From: Drosophila pseudoobscura
Lineage: Eukaryota > Arthropoda > Insecta > Diptera > Drosophilidae
Reading direction: 5' to 3'
NCBI RefSeq assembly: GCF_009870125.1
Contig: NC_046683.1
Location: 17,679,001 to 17,743,000 of the forward strand
DNA length: 64,000 nt
The position numbers were made by a program, and so were the translations under genes. The notes beneath the pieces were generated by a model. That model searched no databases. It was not told the DNA's origin and saw only the letters and a list, made by a program, of their open reading frames with translations. This document shows, in pieces, positions 23,277 to 37,760 of this stretch. Position 1 is the first letter of the stretch, and the number at the start of each line of letters is the position of its first letter.

Positions 23277-24259
23277 ATCGGGCTGCTTTTTGGGCTACAC
23301 CAACATTGGCGCACAAAAATCTTGGCTCAACTACGAGTTCGACCGCATTCCAATGCTAAGTCGTCGCGACGCGTCGCTGCCTGCAGTCCATGTTTAATTC
23401 TAAGGCAGCAACAACTACAGCAACAACTACAGCACGATCAATGAGCAAATATCCAGTGATGTGGAATGACAGTCAAAAGAATTCCATTTGCTTTTAATTG
23501 TTAGATCATTGGCACAGAAAAGTACGACATTTTTGTGGCTCGAATTGATTCGAAGCATAGATCGGAAATGCTTATTCATACATATGTATGCATGTATTTA
23601 GTAGGTGCATACATAGATACATTTTACATACATATATGTATACTTCTTATTGGAAATTCATTCAAAACTAAAATCAAACGATTTGTCTCGAGAATTGCTG
23701 TGATTATCGATTAAATTGGTAGCTGATTTAACTGATGGTAAATTCCGGCATCCTGTTTGAAATCTGAATGGATCTTAACTTATTATTCCATGGGGGCCAA
23801 ATATCCATTAAACTTATGGGTCAGTGCTGCATTCCCAGATGAGCATTACTTCTGGATTCATCGCACTATTCCTATTCATATCATATCGGGACTAGGATCA
23901 ATCGTATCTCATGCTTGCATTATCTTAAGAAATGCATTCTTAAAAGAATTCAAAGAATGTATTCTAATTCTATTTCTACATATTTACATACTCGTATGTA
24001 TATATTTGTATTCATTCTCTTCTCCCTCCCGTTTCGTGCCATAACACGACAATAATAACAGAAGACAAAACTTGTTTATCCCAGTTCGTTGCCTAAGTCG
24101 TCGTTAATTTCGTCAATATCCATAGAAAAAGAATTGATTTTCCAGAATGCAGCAGATATGGGAAATGTTTTTTTCTATTCTACTCCCATGTGCCCCATGA
24201 CCGAATGAAACAGGAACGGAACCCTTTTGTTCGATTTCTAAAATGATTAGTTAACGACA

Positions 24260-24264
24260 CACAG

Positions 24265-24301
<37 letters not shown>

Positions 24302-24394
24302 GGTGGCAACGTTAACCGCACCTGTTTAAGTGCTCAAGATGCTTAAATGTTAAGTTATGCATAAGCGAGAGTTATGTATATGTTGGTGTGCGTA

Positions 24395-24434
<40 letters not shown>

Positions 24435-24439
24435 CTGTG
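24260..24439. repeat. 40-bp inverted repeat made of CA and TG microsatellites
   Basis: The left arm 24260-24299 begins CACAGATAC and continues as a CA run. The right arm 24400-24439 is a GT run ending GTATCTGTG. The arms are reverse complements over about 40 bases, including the non-repeat tip, and are separated by about 100 bases. Confidence 0.85.
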
Positions 24440-26836
24440 ACTGGTTGAATGGCTTTCGTTAGCCAGGTTCGTGTGTTGACTGTCGCGACTGTCTCGACTA
24501 TGGAATATTGACACATTCTTGGCATTGCTTAGAGTTTGAATGGCCCTAGCCGTGGGACAGGGACAGGGGTGCGGCTGCCACGAAGTGAAACTCGATAGAT
24601 GCCAAGTATCTCGTATCTCGTATCTCGCCAAACACCACTCAATCCTCAATCATCCACCTGCTGCCACACGCACGCCCAAATGCGATCTTTAATTAGTTGG
24701 CTTTTCCTAATTTTGGTTTTCGCTTTTCGATCTCTTTTTACTCGCATTGCTCGTATTACTCGTATTGCGTTTTCCAATCAAGTCGCTTTGACGAACTGCA
24801 TTTGCAATTCGAGCAGCAATTAATTTCGGTTCGCTTCGATTTACTTTCAGCTCGCGTTTTCGCGTTTTTGCGTTTTCGCGTTTTCGTCTGCCCAACCAGC
24901 ACAATCGCTGCATTATTGAGCATAATCTGTTGGCTGTTTGTAATCTGTTTTCGTATCCCATTCCCCCATTTTACAACATACAGTACAGCACATATGATTA
25001 TTCGATATGCGATCTGGCTTTCAACACGAATGCGTGTAGAGATACAGAGATACAAAGATACAGATGCGGATTCAGGCCCCTAAACTGCCTCGCTGTGAGG
25101 TGAACTTTGAAAGCCAAGATCCTTGCTAAATACAAAACCACTAGTGTTGTTTACAGGACTGCTGCTGTCTAGTTTTTACCTCTATTTCGCATTGGGAACA
25201 ACAGCAACGTCCACAATTTACTGTGTGCCTGTCTGACGGACAGTTTGACTCATTGGCTAAAAGCTTTGGCCAAAAGCAGACAACAGTCAACTGGCAATCG
25301 CTTGGCCCGGTGTGCCCTGGTGTGCCCTGGTCTCGCGTGGTCGGGTCTGCCTTGTCTAGGCTTGTCTAGGGAGTGACTAGTCATATATTACGGCTGCTGT
25401 TGGTGTTGTTGCATTAAGCGGCTTACTTGCCGCTGCTCTTGGCCTGGCCCGAGTATTTCTCTCTTTTTTTTTTCGAGTTGGACAAATAGAAAACTTCATG
25501 TAGAAAGAAGAAATATTTAGCAACAAGCCCAAGTCGACACACGATTTCACTACCGCCAGGGCCAGAGCCAGAGTCAGGCCAGTGTCAGGCCAGTGTCAGA
25601 GCCAGACCCAGAGGCAAATGGTATAAGCCAAGTTCGAGCTAAAATGGCGACACACACACACGCAGAGAACTGGCAAGAGTAAGCCAAAAGGCCAATAAAC
25701 CTTTGGAGAAAAATATAGAAAAAAGCGCGCCATGTTGCCAGTCAAAGAAACAAAGTGGTGTTGTTGTTCAAGTTGCTGCCGCTGCCACTGCCACTGCCGC
25801 TGCTCATCGATACACACAGATACAGTGAAGACAGCACAACACTTATTCGTAGATACGATTTAAATATTCACTCACACAGATACGCCTCTCGGCCGCTCGG
25901 CAGCTCTGCCGGATAGCTGTACGAGTATGAGCATGCAGAAACAGAAAAAGGGAAATTTTCAAAAGTGGTTAGCTCTATTGTCCCGCTGCTGTGGCTGTTG
26001 CATTTAGTGGAGAAGATAACTGAAAGTGCCAGCCAGTGTTGGCTGTTGATGACAACATCAGCAGCATCGGCGGCATTAGCAATGCATTAAATATTCTAAA
26101 ATTCAAATCCATTATCGAGGTGTGCCGCTTGACGAAGCTTTCGCAATCATTTTGTGTGTTGTGCTCTGCTGGCGCACCCGCAGCGCCCACAATCCCCCAC
26201 AGTCCGGGAAACGAAGACAACTGAGTTTTGGGGGCGTACTAAAGTGTGGGGCAAATGAATTCGGGTCCAAAGCCACATAATCTGCTCAGGCTGCAACGTT
26301 GAAGCAGACGGAGGTGAGCTGTCATCCAAGAATCAAGAGGGGAAATCCCTCAAATTGTATCCAGGGGAGACGATTAACACCAGCCTAACCTTAATTCGCG
26401 AAGTGCCGCCCAACGACTTCATGCGGGGACAGCTTTAGTAGTATAATACATATGCCCACTTGACTAGTCATCCTTTATAAACATAAATATATGTACATAC
26501 TATGCGGGGTCGTAGGTGATTACTTCCGATTCAACCTTTTATCAATGGTCTTTCCGAAAACTTTATCCAAACACCATAATCTCTCATCGCCCAGATCGAT
26601 TAAGCATTAAAAGCCATGATTAGGCCTTTTAGCCAAAAACGAAATCAATGACCACTGGCATGGCGTGACGAAGAAGATGGGGACCCCCCCCCCCCCCCCA
26701 CACACACAAAAATCAAAGCAAATTACAAATTTCACTCGGCGGATCTGCCCGTTTCCCTTGCTGTTCATTTTCGCTGTGACTGTTTTGTTTAAGTAAAGTA
26801 AAAGTCTATTAACATCTTTGTCGCATTAGCATGATG

Positions 26837-26867
<31 letters not shown>

Positions 26868-26868
26868 C
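26837..26868. repeat. TG microsatellite
   Basis: Roughly 15 TG units with one C interruption near the start. A 13-base C run followed by CACACACA lies about 140 bases to the left (26687-26708). Confidence 0.85.
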
Positions 26869-29531
26869 ATGTCTTTGTTGTGTCTGTGAGCGCTGTTTGG
26901 AATATTTGGCATTTGGGGCTTATTGCTGCCAGCGTAGGCAAGAAAGGCAAGGAAGAGCAAGGCAAGGCCCCTGCAGATCTATTGTTCAAAACAACAACAA
27001 ATAAAGGACCACTTCGATGGGACTACTAAAAATGCAGGAAATAAAAGTATGTTTTAGAATGAACTCGAGAATACCCTCTCGTTCTTGCCCATTCGATTCG
27101 TTCCTCTTCGCTTGAACCTTGTGCGAATGAGTCTTACGTGAGCGCACTCATTCACTCAAACTCTATCGAATGCCGGTTTATTGCCATTCATGCCACACAC
27201 ACACACATACATGTGTACATATTTGTGTTTATTCAGATTGAAGTGCCACCAATTCTGAAGGTGCTGACAACTAGGCGAAAAGGCGAAGGACCAAGCAGGC
27301 GATTCAACGGAACGGAAGAACGAGGAAAACAAAAGACTGAGGCTGAGAACACGAACCAAGAAGCAAGAGCTGACAGATGAAAACTGGAAGCCATGGACGC
27401 GAGTGGTGGTGGGACGAAGAGGCAGTGCAAGCAAGAAAAAGCACTGGGGCGTTGATGTACGGAAGTGGCTCGCACACACTCTCACAGACACACACACACA
27501 CACACGCACACAAACAAATATTCGAGCAAGGGGCCGCTGCGGCATTCCTCGATGGCCGGAACCAGTTTTCTTATGCTTCCACTACCAATTTTTTATTGTA
27601 TGTAGCTTTTCGCCTGGTTTTCGTCGATTTTTTTCCTCTTTGCACGTCTAACTGTTTGCCGTGCTTTACCGTTGCAATCGTTCTTGGTATTCTTGCCAAA
27701 TCGACGCCGTCGCCGTCGCTGTCGTTGTCCACTTGCGGAGAAAATCGAATCGTAGCCAAGCCAATTCGAACCGAACACGCCTGGAATCTGATTGGGACGA
27801 TCCCTTCCAATAACACGAAAAAGAGAAAAAAACAAAATGGAAATGGAACTGCAGCGGGGCGAGAGACTGTAGGCGATCGCATTCGCTCCCACATGCATAC
27901 TCGTATGTACATATGACTCAAACACACGTGCACGCCATGGGATGGGGGAGGATATTCATTCCGTTCATATCCAATTCAATTCAATTCATATTGATTGCAT
28001 CACTTCCAGAACTGCCAAATATTTACATACAATGTGTAGTTATATTTAGTTGTGATTGGCAGCGGTGAGTGTTCTGGGGGGTGTGGATGGATGGGAAAGA
28101 TCATTTTCTTGGCAATGGCACTGAGATTGGAATTGTGGGACGCATTAATAGATGGATTGTGGATATTTCACTTCTTTCTCCCTCCCGGAGCGCTCCTCCG
28201 ATACTATCTTTTCTTATTAACCATTTCCCCTGATCCGCCTATCTCTGGAATTCGAATTTGAATTTCAAGAGAGCGAGCGGTACTGGGTATGGCAAAAGGT
28301 TATATCTATTTTAGTTTTGCATACATATGTGTGTTCACCTCTCGCTCTCTTTCTCTCTATTTCTCTTTACACTACTCACTTGCTGTATTGTTGCTTTTCG
28401 TTTCAGTTAACCGTTCTGCTGCTGCCGATGTTGTTGGTGTTGTTGGTGTTGTTGGTGTCGTTTGCTGGTATGCGTTTGTGTTTGTGTTTTAATGTGTTTT
28501 GTGCTCGTTTCGTCGTTTTTTTCTCTCCCTCTCTATGACTGCTTCTTCGTGGTTGCTTTCAGCGTCACTTCGTCACCGCACAGAACATAACAAAGTATGT
28601 ATGTATGTATGTATGATGTATGTATGCACATAAGATGATGAACGAACTCTGCTACATTTCATTGCCGAGTCTAATTCTGCTTCTTACGATTCCGCTTTCT
28701 GCAGTCGTAGCTTTAGCTGTGGCGGCGGATCTTGTTCTTTTTCTTTTTTTTTATTGAATATGGTCGAGTTTAAGTTGCTTTACATATAACAATTATATTT
28801 AAACGGCACAGGCGGGTAGAGTAGCAAAAAAAAAAGAAAGATCTTGTTGTGACTGGTGGTTGTGTGTGAGATAGTGTGTATTTCTTTTGTGGACGTAGTT
28901 GTAGGTCGTGGCACGCCGCGCACCAAAAAAATTCACTACAAACTTCTCCGGCAGTCAAGCAGCAACTGAAACAACGGCTTTGCAGTCGTAGACTGCCTCA
29001 CCTGTTGATCTGATCCAACGAGAGGCTGCTACGACTTGGCACAGAGCGAGGCTAAAAACAGGTTTCCAGAAATCAAAGCCAGGCGGGCTCATTTTCGAAT
29101 GACCGAAAGTATCGATGAACAGCTATCGATAGCTCGGCTCAGCTTTGCACGATTTCGATTGAATCTTCTACCGATGAGTGCGACCACCTCAGTGTTAGAA
29201 ACTGGTTGCGGGCGCGCGCGTTTGAATCGTTTCCCTTTCAGATGGTGAGAGGGCCGATTGCGTCGCACAGTGGGGCCTCTGCCATTTCCGTAGCAAAATT
29301 AATAGCAGCTGAACAGCATGCACACTGAAAATTAAATTGCTAATGGTTGTTGCACTAAAATGTTGAATTAAATGTGGCAGAAAACAGCTGTCTACCACGC
29401 TGTTACGCTCACAGCCAAATTTGAGGTTGGGTTGAAACAAAAAATAATTTATAAGCAAGGTACCAGCTAAATTGCCCTGCCAATGGTGCCAATTTGATGT
29501 TAGTGCATTAATAAATCATTAATTTTTCCTT

Positions 29532-29867
29532 TTGTTATTACGATTAGTTTTGTTGCATAAAATATGTTCCGTTTTGAAAACGTTGCGTTTTGTAAAAACG
29601 GGAGCACCAATTTTGTCGTTTTCGAAAGTAAATCGCAATGTTTTTGGGCAGGCTCTGCCTGATAATCATCCAAATTGGATGCAATTTTTAAATAAACTTA
29701 ACGATTTAAACAAATTACTAGCCATTTTATTTTGGGATCTCACATGTCTAATGGATGACCAAGTTTTATCTGAAGAGGCCGAAAAACATGTACGGGAACG
29801 TTGTAAGTCGCAGCTAGGGCCGCGACTCTGCAGAGGGCGCACAGTGCAAGAGGAAGCGAGGGAATAA
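29532..29867 (+). other. Unassigned plus-strand open frame, 111 codons
   Basis: The middle part (about residues 30-93, with VFGQALPDNHPNWMQFLN and then a leucine-rich helix-like stretch ending EEAEKHVRERC) has balanced amino-acid use unlike the simple-sequence frames nearby. I do not recognise it. The 3' end runs into the start of a dispersed repeat copy (CAGAGGGCGCACAGTGCAAG), so at least the C-terminus is repeat-derived. It could be a fragment of an unidentified mobile element or chance. Confidence 0.2.
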
Positions 29868-30130
29868 GTAAGCGCGGGGAAGGCGTTGCGTAGATACTGC
29901 AGTTTCATTTCTTACTTCTGACCCAATCTAAACCAAACTCGGAAATCTGGTAGATATTGTACTTTCCTATGATTGTGTGCTTTCTGGTTTCTCGTATATT
30001 CAAAATCGTGGTTGCCACCTATTTTCGACCTTTTTGGGGGTGTGGGAGAATGTATAGTCTGTGAGAACTAAAACGGACAGATAGCCAGACGGAAGGGCAG
30101 ACAGACATGGCTATATTCCTTCTGTAGTCT
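29810..30130 (-). repeat. Dispersed repeat, second copy (reverse)
   Basis: Begins with CAGAGGGCGCACAGTGCAAG and a GCGTAG-A-ACTGCA block, and ends with GGGCAGACAGACATGGCTAT, the reverse complement of the ATGTCTGTC core of the family. The 37.45-kb copy shares both blocks in the same order. Confidence 0.6.
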
Positions 30131-30636
30131 ATAAGTCTTGAAGTCAGAAATCATAAACTATGGCCGCAAGTATTAAAGAATATTTAATTAAAATTGATCT
30201 GGATCCACAGAAATGTGTTGAACTAGATTTAGATGGATTTGGTACAATGCCAGGTACGTAGGCTGCTATCGTATATCGTATATCTATGAGAAAACGAACT
30301 TTGAAAATGGTCTTATTAGTTTTAAAAAAGTTGTCCAAAAAGATAAAACCCATTTCGCCGCACTGCAATACAGATGAACCCTTGATTCGATATTTTAGAT
30401 GGCTAAAAATGTATTGAGTGGCGCGCGGATTGTGGTAGTAAAATAAGAGGTGATTGAACATTCTTTATTGCCAATGGCAATACTTATCATTTCAATTGAA
30501 GAGATGGACAAATCCTGCAGTGACACTGAGAGTTATATAAGGCTCTAGTAGGGTATGCAAAAAATCTGACTATCATGTCGTATATATCTGCTTTACGAAA
30601 GAACTTAACCTGCGAAAGTCATATTCGTGCACTTTC

Positions 30637-30646
30637 TTTATTTATT
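30637..30646 (-). terminator. Overlapping poly(A) signals of the EndoU gene
   Basis: Two overlapping AATAAA hexamers (30642-30637 and 30646-30641 on the minus strand) lie 60-70 bases after the stop codon at 30706. This is a typical short 3' UTR for Drosophila. Confidence 0.7.
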
Positions 30647-30705
30647 ACAGCGTCAAAAAAAAAAAATAGTTTATATAGGACTACAGGAATAGACTGTTCA
30701 ACTGT

Positions 30706-32751
30706 TTAGATCTCTGGGTATGCGCTGCCAATCAGGTTCTTCCCTCGGTAGCGCCAGGAGTAGGTGACGATGCCGAACTTGCTGTTGCCCAGGGAGACGG
30801 GGCAGGTGCGGTCGGGACGCAGTTGAAAACAGACCGTGTACAGGGCCAGCTCCAGCTCCGGCGAGGTGCCCACGAAGACGGTGTTCACGGGCTTGTTCTG
30901 TCCTTGGTGCGCGAAGCGGATCTTCAGCACCTTTCCTTTCTAAAAGCAAATGTGTGGATATCATTTGAAACAGAGCCTGGGTTCTCTTACCGTGCCAATG
31001 TCCTGCTCCTTCATGTAACCCTTGTAGTCGAGGCGACCCGCCTGCTCCTCCTCGCTGATGTACACCCAGTTGTGGAAGCCTATGATGGTTCCGTTCTTGA
31101 CTTCGTAGACGAAGACGTGCTCGAAGCCGGAGCTGCCGATCTTGCCCTGACCGCGCGAGTACTGAGTGAACCACAGCTCCTTGACCAGGTCGCGGTGCGT
31201 CTTGGGGTCGGGCGTAACCAGGCCCTTCTGCTGCAGGAACTGCATCGCATGCCGCATCACCGATGTGGCCATCACTGCGTCCAGGAAGTCGTTCTCCTCC
31301 TTCCGCTCGTTGGCCGTCACGTGCTCGTTGACCAGTGTGTCGTGCTCGTAGTTATTGAAGAGCAATTTCATCTTGGCAATGGTCGGGGACTCGAAGGCCT
31401 TGGCGTCCACCTGGAGGAGTCTGCAAGTGGAATATGCTATTATTGTTATCCGATATTTTGTGCCTCCGATGAACTTACGGATTGGGGGCCTCGTCGGCAC
31501 TGTCGATGGAGCGCGTTCGCCCTTGCAGGTTCACCTGGACCAGGCTGATCTGGCTGTTGCTCTCTTTAGTGTACAGCTGCTCTGTCAGCTGGCGGATCTC
31601 ATCGTCGCTGGCCACCGAGTTGCCGGACGAATGGAAGCCCGGCCGAACTGTGGTCGTGGCAGCTCCCCCTGCACTGCTTTGTCCTCCCGTTCCCCCTGTA
31701 TGCGGCACAAAGGACACTCCATTGGCGGGCGTCGGCTTGGTCGAGGGTTTGGCCGGATGCACGGGGTCCAGTGGGTGCACGGGCGTGGGCAGGGGCCGTC
31801 CCCAGGCGGAGGGCGATGAAGGAGTCGGAGTCGGAGTGGGTGTGGGTGTGGGAGTGGGAAGAGCATTGGGAGAGGAAGGTACAGAAGGAGACTGGACCGC
31901 GGGCAGAGGCGGATATTCTTCTTTCACGGATGGGCGGCGGGGACCGGGCAGCGCCGGGAAATCCTCCTTCAGCTGTGGCTTGGCTGTCGATGTTCCGGAT
32001 CCGGGCTGGACATTGGGCGTCTTGGGTCGCTGGGTGGAGGTTGTTCCCCCGAAGCTTGCCAGCGGATCCAGGCCCGGTCGTCCGGCCGCACCTCCTGCAC
32101 TGCCTGCACCGCCACCACCGCCGTAGCTCAAATCGTAGCTGTTCGGCTGCGGCTTCTGGGGGCGGTAGGGGGCAAATCCAGGCGGCAAATTGGGTACCCC
32201 GCCTGCTTCCTGGGGACGTCCCTGGGGTGGTTGATGGGGCGGCTTAGTGCTGGAGGTGCGACTACCGACACCCACTCCGTCTGAGGGCCACTGGGGAGCG
32301 TTAGCAGCTCCGAAAGGGGAGGAGCTGGGGGTATCAGGCCGTGGGCCCAAGGGCATCAGCGGGGCATGGGAGATTACCAGCGGCGGGGGCTTCTGGGCGG
32401 CCGAGGGAGTGGCAGCCACATAGCTCGGCCTGGCGGTGGTAGTCGTTGACGTGGTGCTGGTGGTGGCCTCCGTAGCGGACGGATCGCCGCTGCTGCCGAA
32501 GAACTTCTTGAAGCCGCCGAACCAGCTGGACTTCTTTGTTGTAGCCTCAACCACGTCCAGCGGGGCTGGCGTGATCTCGATCTCGCTCTTGTAGCCTGCT
32601 GATAATGGCAATATTCCAGTCAGTACCCGTCAATCAAGCATTTCCCTCTGCTAATGGCCGTCTGGCCTGACCCTATCCACTTACCTGCGATTTGGCAGTG
32701 CCCGGCGAGGGCCAGGCACACAAAGAGCGCACTCAATGCCAGGTAACGCAT
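30706..32751 (-). CDS. CG2145: Secreted EndoU-family endoribonuclease (XendoU-like)
   Basis: Four coding exons: 32751-32685, 32595-31479, 31420-30991 and 30939-30706, with phases 1, 2 and 0 all matching. They give 615 residues. Residues 1-19 (MRYLALSALFVCLALAGHC) are a signal peptide, so the product is secreted or enters the secretory pathway. Residues 25 to about 320 are a Pro/Thr/Ser/Gly-rich linker. The C-terminal half is an EndoU domain, a metal-dependent, uridylate-preferring RNA-cleaving fold. The expected catalytic set is present: His496 (GFEHVF), His511 (GFHNW) and Lys592 (SKFGIVTYSW). The domain is intact, so an active enzyme is likely. The gene lies directly downstream of vermilion on the same strand; the name CG2145 rests on that neighbourhood and the family, from memory. 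Substrate unknown. Confidence 0.88.
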
Positions 32752-34868
32752 TTCGCACTCCGTATATTAACACTTTGCCTTGGAACACTTTCGCTGGGAC
32801 TGGGATTGGGCTTGGGTTTGGGCTTGACTGCTGCTGGGACGAGAGACAGCGCGACCGACCACTCAGAGATTCAGTGCGCAACTGAGGCAACAACTCGAGC
32901 ACGGCATCGGCATTGGATTCATCTTTACGAACGTTGTCGTTGTCGTCGTCGTCGTCGCCATTGTTGCTGGTTTTATTAATGAGCTGACGCCGTCGCGATC
33001 GCCGGTAGAATTTAGCGGGCTGCGCTCCACCTACTCGGAAGGGCATATCGGTTGCCGGATTACGGTGATAGTCAGAGCTAGCCCATCCAGCTTAATGGCT
33101 GCTCTTAGCCCGCCGAAGGTAGGTTTTATCCATGAAAATACGATAACGTTGATTCCTTCTGTGAGCTACAATCCTCTGCACAAATGGGATATAGAGCGTT
33201 AAGAAACGAACTCGAAACGGAAATTCCAATACCATTTCACGCTATGGTACACGTACGAGTACGGGTCTTACGAGTACGTGTCTAACGAGTACGAGTAGCT
33301 CATTCAGAGGGCTGTGCCGCCGGGCTCCCCATGAGTGCAGTTGAGCTCGCCACGGACTGTGGGGCTGATCTGTGGTGGGAGTATGTGGGAATGATGTAAT
33401 TAACAGGAGGGCTGCCTCCTCTTTAATTGCCGAGCAGAAACAGCCATAAATAGTCCGAAATTAACCATCACCGAAAGGTAAGGAGGGTAGTGGAAATTGA
33501 ATTTGATTTGCACAAATGCGGCGCACAAAGGCGTTCCAATTAAATATTGCTTACATAATGACTAGGAACTTTGATTTTTTCTTTATTTACTGCTTGTTTA
33601 CCCTTATCGCAAGACGACCCGAATCCACTCCTTACACAAACACAGCAGCAATTAATTGCACTCGTCCAGCAAAGCGCTCTCCTCTCTAATAAATAATAAT
33701 GAAACTGAAACTCAAACTCGAGTCTGAACCAGTCGCAACGCTGTGAGTCGTAGCACACGTGCCGCGACTCTACTAAGTGACTCAGTGATCGGCACGGCAT
33801 AGAGGCTTGCCGATCCCTGGTCTATATACAGATTTATGCTTGCAGCATACACTACCCGAAATTTGAATACGTCACACATAAAAATACTTACAGCACAATC
33901 CAAAGAAAACGATTAATTGTAACCTTTTTTTCTTATCTTTATTCGGTTTAGCATAGATTTTAGAAAAATTTGTAGCAATATTCATTACTGACACTTGAAT
34001 ACGACACTCACGGCGTAAAAATATGGGTTGTGGTAAGTACTTTTCAAAGAAATTGGTAAAACTAGGTGTGTCTTGAGAGGTTTCCTAAAAACGAGTAAAA
34101 TTATGGGAAAGGCATGAAGGACTTCTATTTCTGTGAATCACATTTCACTCGTCCATCAAGACGAACATGGACTGCTCTATTGAGGCTGATCAAGAATATA
34201 TGTGCTTTGTGCGGTCGGAAACGTTTCCTTCTGAGTGCTACACACATCTACACGAATCGAATATACCCCCCATAATCTTTGAATACCGGGTATAGAACAA
34301 AAAGCGGCCTGCTTATCAGCCACAGAAAGGTCACTGGCAAAGGTTATGTTTTTATTGCCTCTGAATCTAGATGAGCAGTGAGTGTATTCGGGTGTTTTTC
34401 ATGTATGAAAGTTTTTGCAATCACACAAACTCGTTCTCCGATGAGCACCTAATCGGAGAGGAGAGTACATTATACTCTCTGTATGTCATGAAAGTCTTCA
34501 ATTTCTCTAAGCCAGAAATTCATAGTTTTAAAGCGATCTGTTGAATTAGTAGGGGGAAAAATGATGCTTTTCCATAGCTCGGAAACGTCATCTTACGATT
34601 AGCTTCATTTAGGTGCATCTGTATATTCCATTTGAGGCTTGAGGGTCGTGCTCTTTTTGCAGAACCAAATGTACCTTTGTATTTTGTACATGCAATTTCA
34701 AGCACAGTCTTCACCTGATCGTTGATCGCGATAGGGATAGCATACTTTCAGGCAGTCAAGACCCATGTTTTTGCTTAACAAAATTGATCTAAGTCAGACG
34801 AGGAATAGGTAAGGGTAAGAGCAAGGTCAAACAAAGTACGAGGATGTACAAAAAACTGCACTTAAAGC
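32752..34868. other. Intergenic region between v and the EndoU gene
   Basis: The first 300 bases to the right of the EndoU start hold its promoter and 5' UTR; I could not fix a TATA box or initiator. Around 33.25-33.30 kb there is a run of ACGAGTACG-type units. No coding exon is seen on either strand. Confidence 0.6.
34180..34300. repeat. Dispersed repeat fragment
   Basis: Contains GGTCGGAAACGTTTCCTTCT and ends with AATACCGGGTATAGAAC, matching the end blocks of the copies near 37.73 kb and 48.22-48.30 kb. Confidence 0.5.
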
Positions 34869-34874
34869 TTTATT
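34869..34874 (-). terminator. Poly(A) signal of vermilion
   Basis: AATAAA on the minus strand, 32 bases past the v stop codon at 34906. Confidence 0.65.
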
Positions 34875-34905
34875 TTTCTTGGGTCTGTATAGGATTGGTC
34901 AACCG

Positions 34906-36745
<1,840 letters not shown>

Positions 36746-37440
36746 TGTGGTACCGCAGTTTGTAGCAAGTCGGCTGGCGTACGGCGACAGACTAAACCCA
36801 GCAGAGACCCAGACCCAGACCCAGGCGACGCGATAACACCAAAGAGCAGCCGCAGCTATCGCCCAGTTCCATTTGATTGCACAGTCGCCGATCTGTTGCT
36901 CAGCCGAATGGCAGATGAACGCAAAGCCAAGAGTGCCCGTCCAGCAATAGAGTTGGTTATCAGGCGCTGGAGGTGAAAGTGCGGCCCTCACTTTGGTTCA
37001 CACAAATAATTTGATGCGCGTAGCTTGTTTCTTCAGTTCTTGTGCCGATCTATTGATTTATTATTAAAAAGAAGACAACAAAATATATATATAATACATT
37101 TTATGTGTAAATATACGTAAACGCCGGAATTGCTATTGGAGTGCCGGATGCTCTCTCTCTCTTTTTGGAATCGCGAGCTCTATTATCTTCATTCTACCTA
37201 ATTGCGAATATTCTAGCTGTTTCCATACCACTACTTCCCCACAAATGAATTACTTTCCGGCATTACATCTTGCTCACTCCGACAGGTGGCGCATACTGAA
37301 CGACTAAGTGTGTGGGGAATGATCCGATCTGAACCAAATTCTGCAGTCAAGTTGATAGCGTCATTCTTGATGATAATAATCTCCCGAATTGTAGATGCAA
37401 CAGATGTTCGTCATTTGAGAAAAGGGGCTTGCGGCGTGGA
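36746..37440. other. Upstream region of vermilion
   Basis: Holds the v promoter and 5' UTR; no clear TATA box. An AT-rich run (AAAATATATATATAATAC) lies near 37.08-37.1 kb. No coding exon seen. Confidence 0.5.
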
Positions 37441-37449
37441 CAAATACCT

Positions 37450-37760
37450 CCACCAGAGGGCACACAATGCAAGAGGAAGAGTGTGTAAAAGAGAGGGAAT
37501 AAGTCATTGCGTAGTCACTGCAATTTAATAATGATTCGATCCGATCCAGATAGGTCAGATATGCTAGATATGCTGCAAGATATGGCCTGCTAGATATCAA
37601 AGGGTCGCGCAAAATATGGAAATACACTTGTAAAAGTCATATATCACAGCTCTCAGAGACTAGATCTAGGCGCTCGTCGGGACGGACAGACATGGCTTTG
37701 CTAATCAATAATAAATATACTGTATAGGGTCGGAAACGCTTCCTCCTGGACGTTACACTC
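37450..37760 (-). repeat. Dispersed repeat, third copy (reverse)
   Basis: Starts with CCAGAGGGCACACAATGCAA and GCGTAGTCACTGCAATTT, then CTAGGCGCTCGTCGGGACG, GACAGACATGGCT and GGTCGGAAACGCTTCCTCCT. These blocks occur in the same order in the 29.8-kb and 48.1-kb copies. Confidence 0.65.

Larger units (their letters stand above)
22030..29530. other. Intergenic or 5'-intronic DNA, microsatellite-rich, no gene seen
   Basis: 7.5 kb with no recognisable protein. It holds a CT run (23251-23276), the CA/TG inverted pair (24260-24439), a C run (26687-26699), a TG run (26837-26868) and several TATG/CATA clusters. Many short open frames here are Ser/Leu or Thr/His simple sequence. It may include the non-coding first exon and promoter of Myo10A. 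Confidence 0.5.

Noticed and set aside
27156..27925. Several 60-180 codon frames on both strands
   Set aside because: Built on CA/TG simple sequence; no matching splice sites or family motifs.
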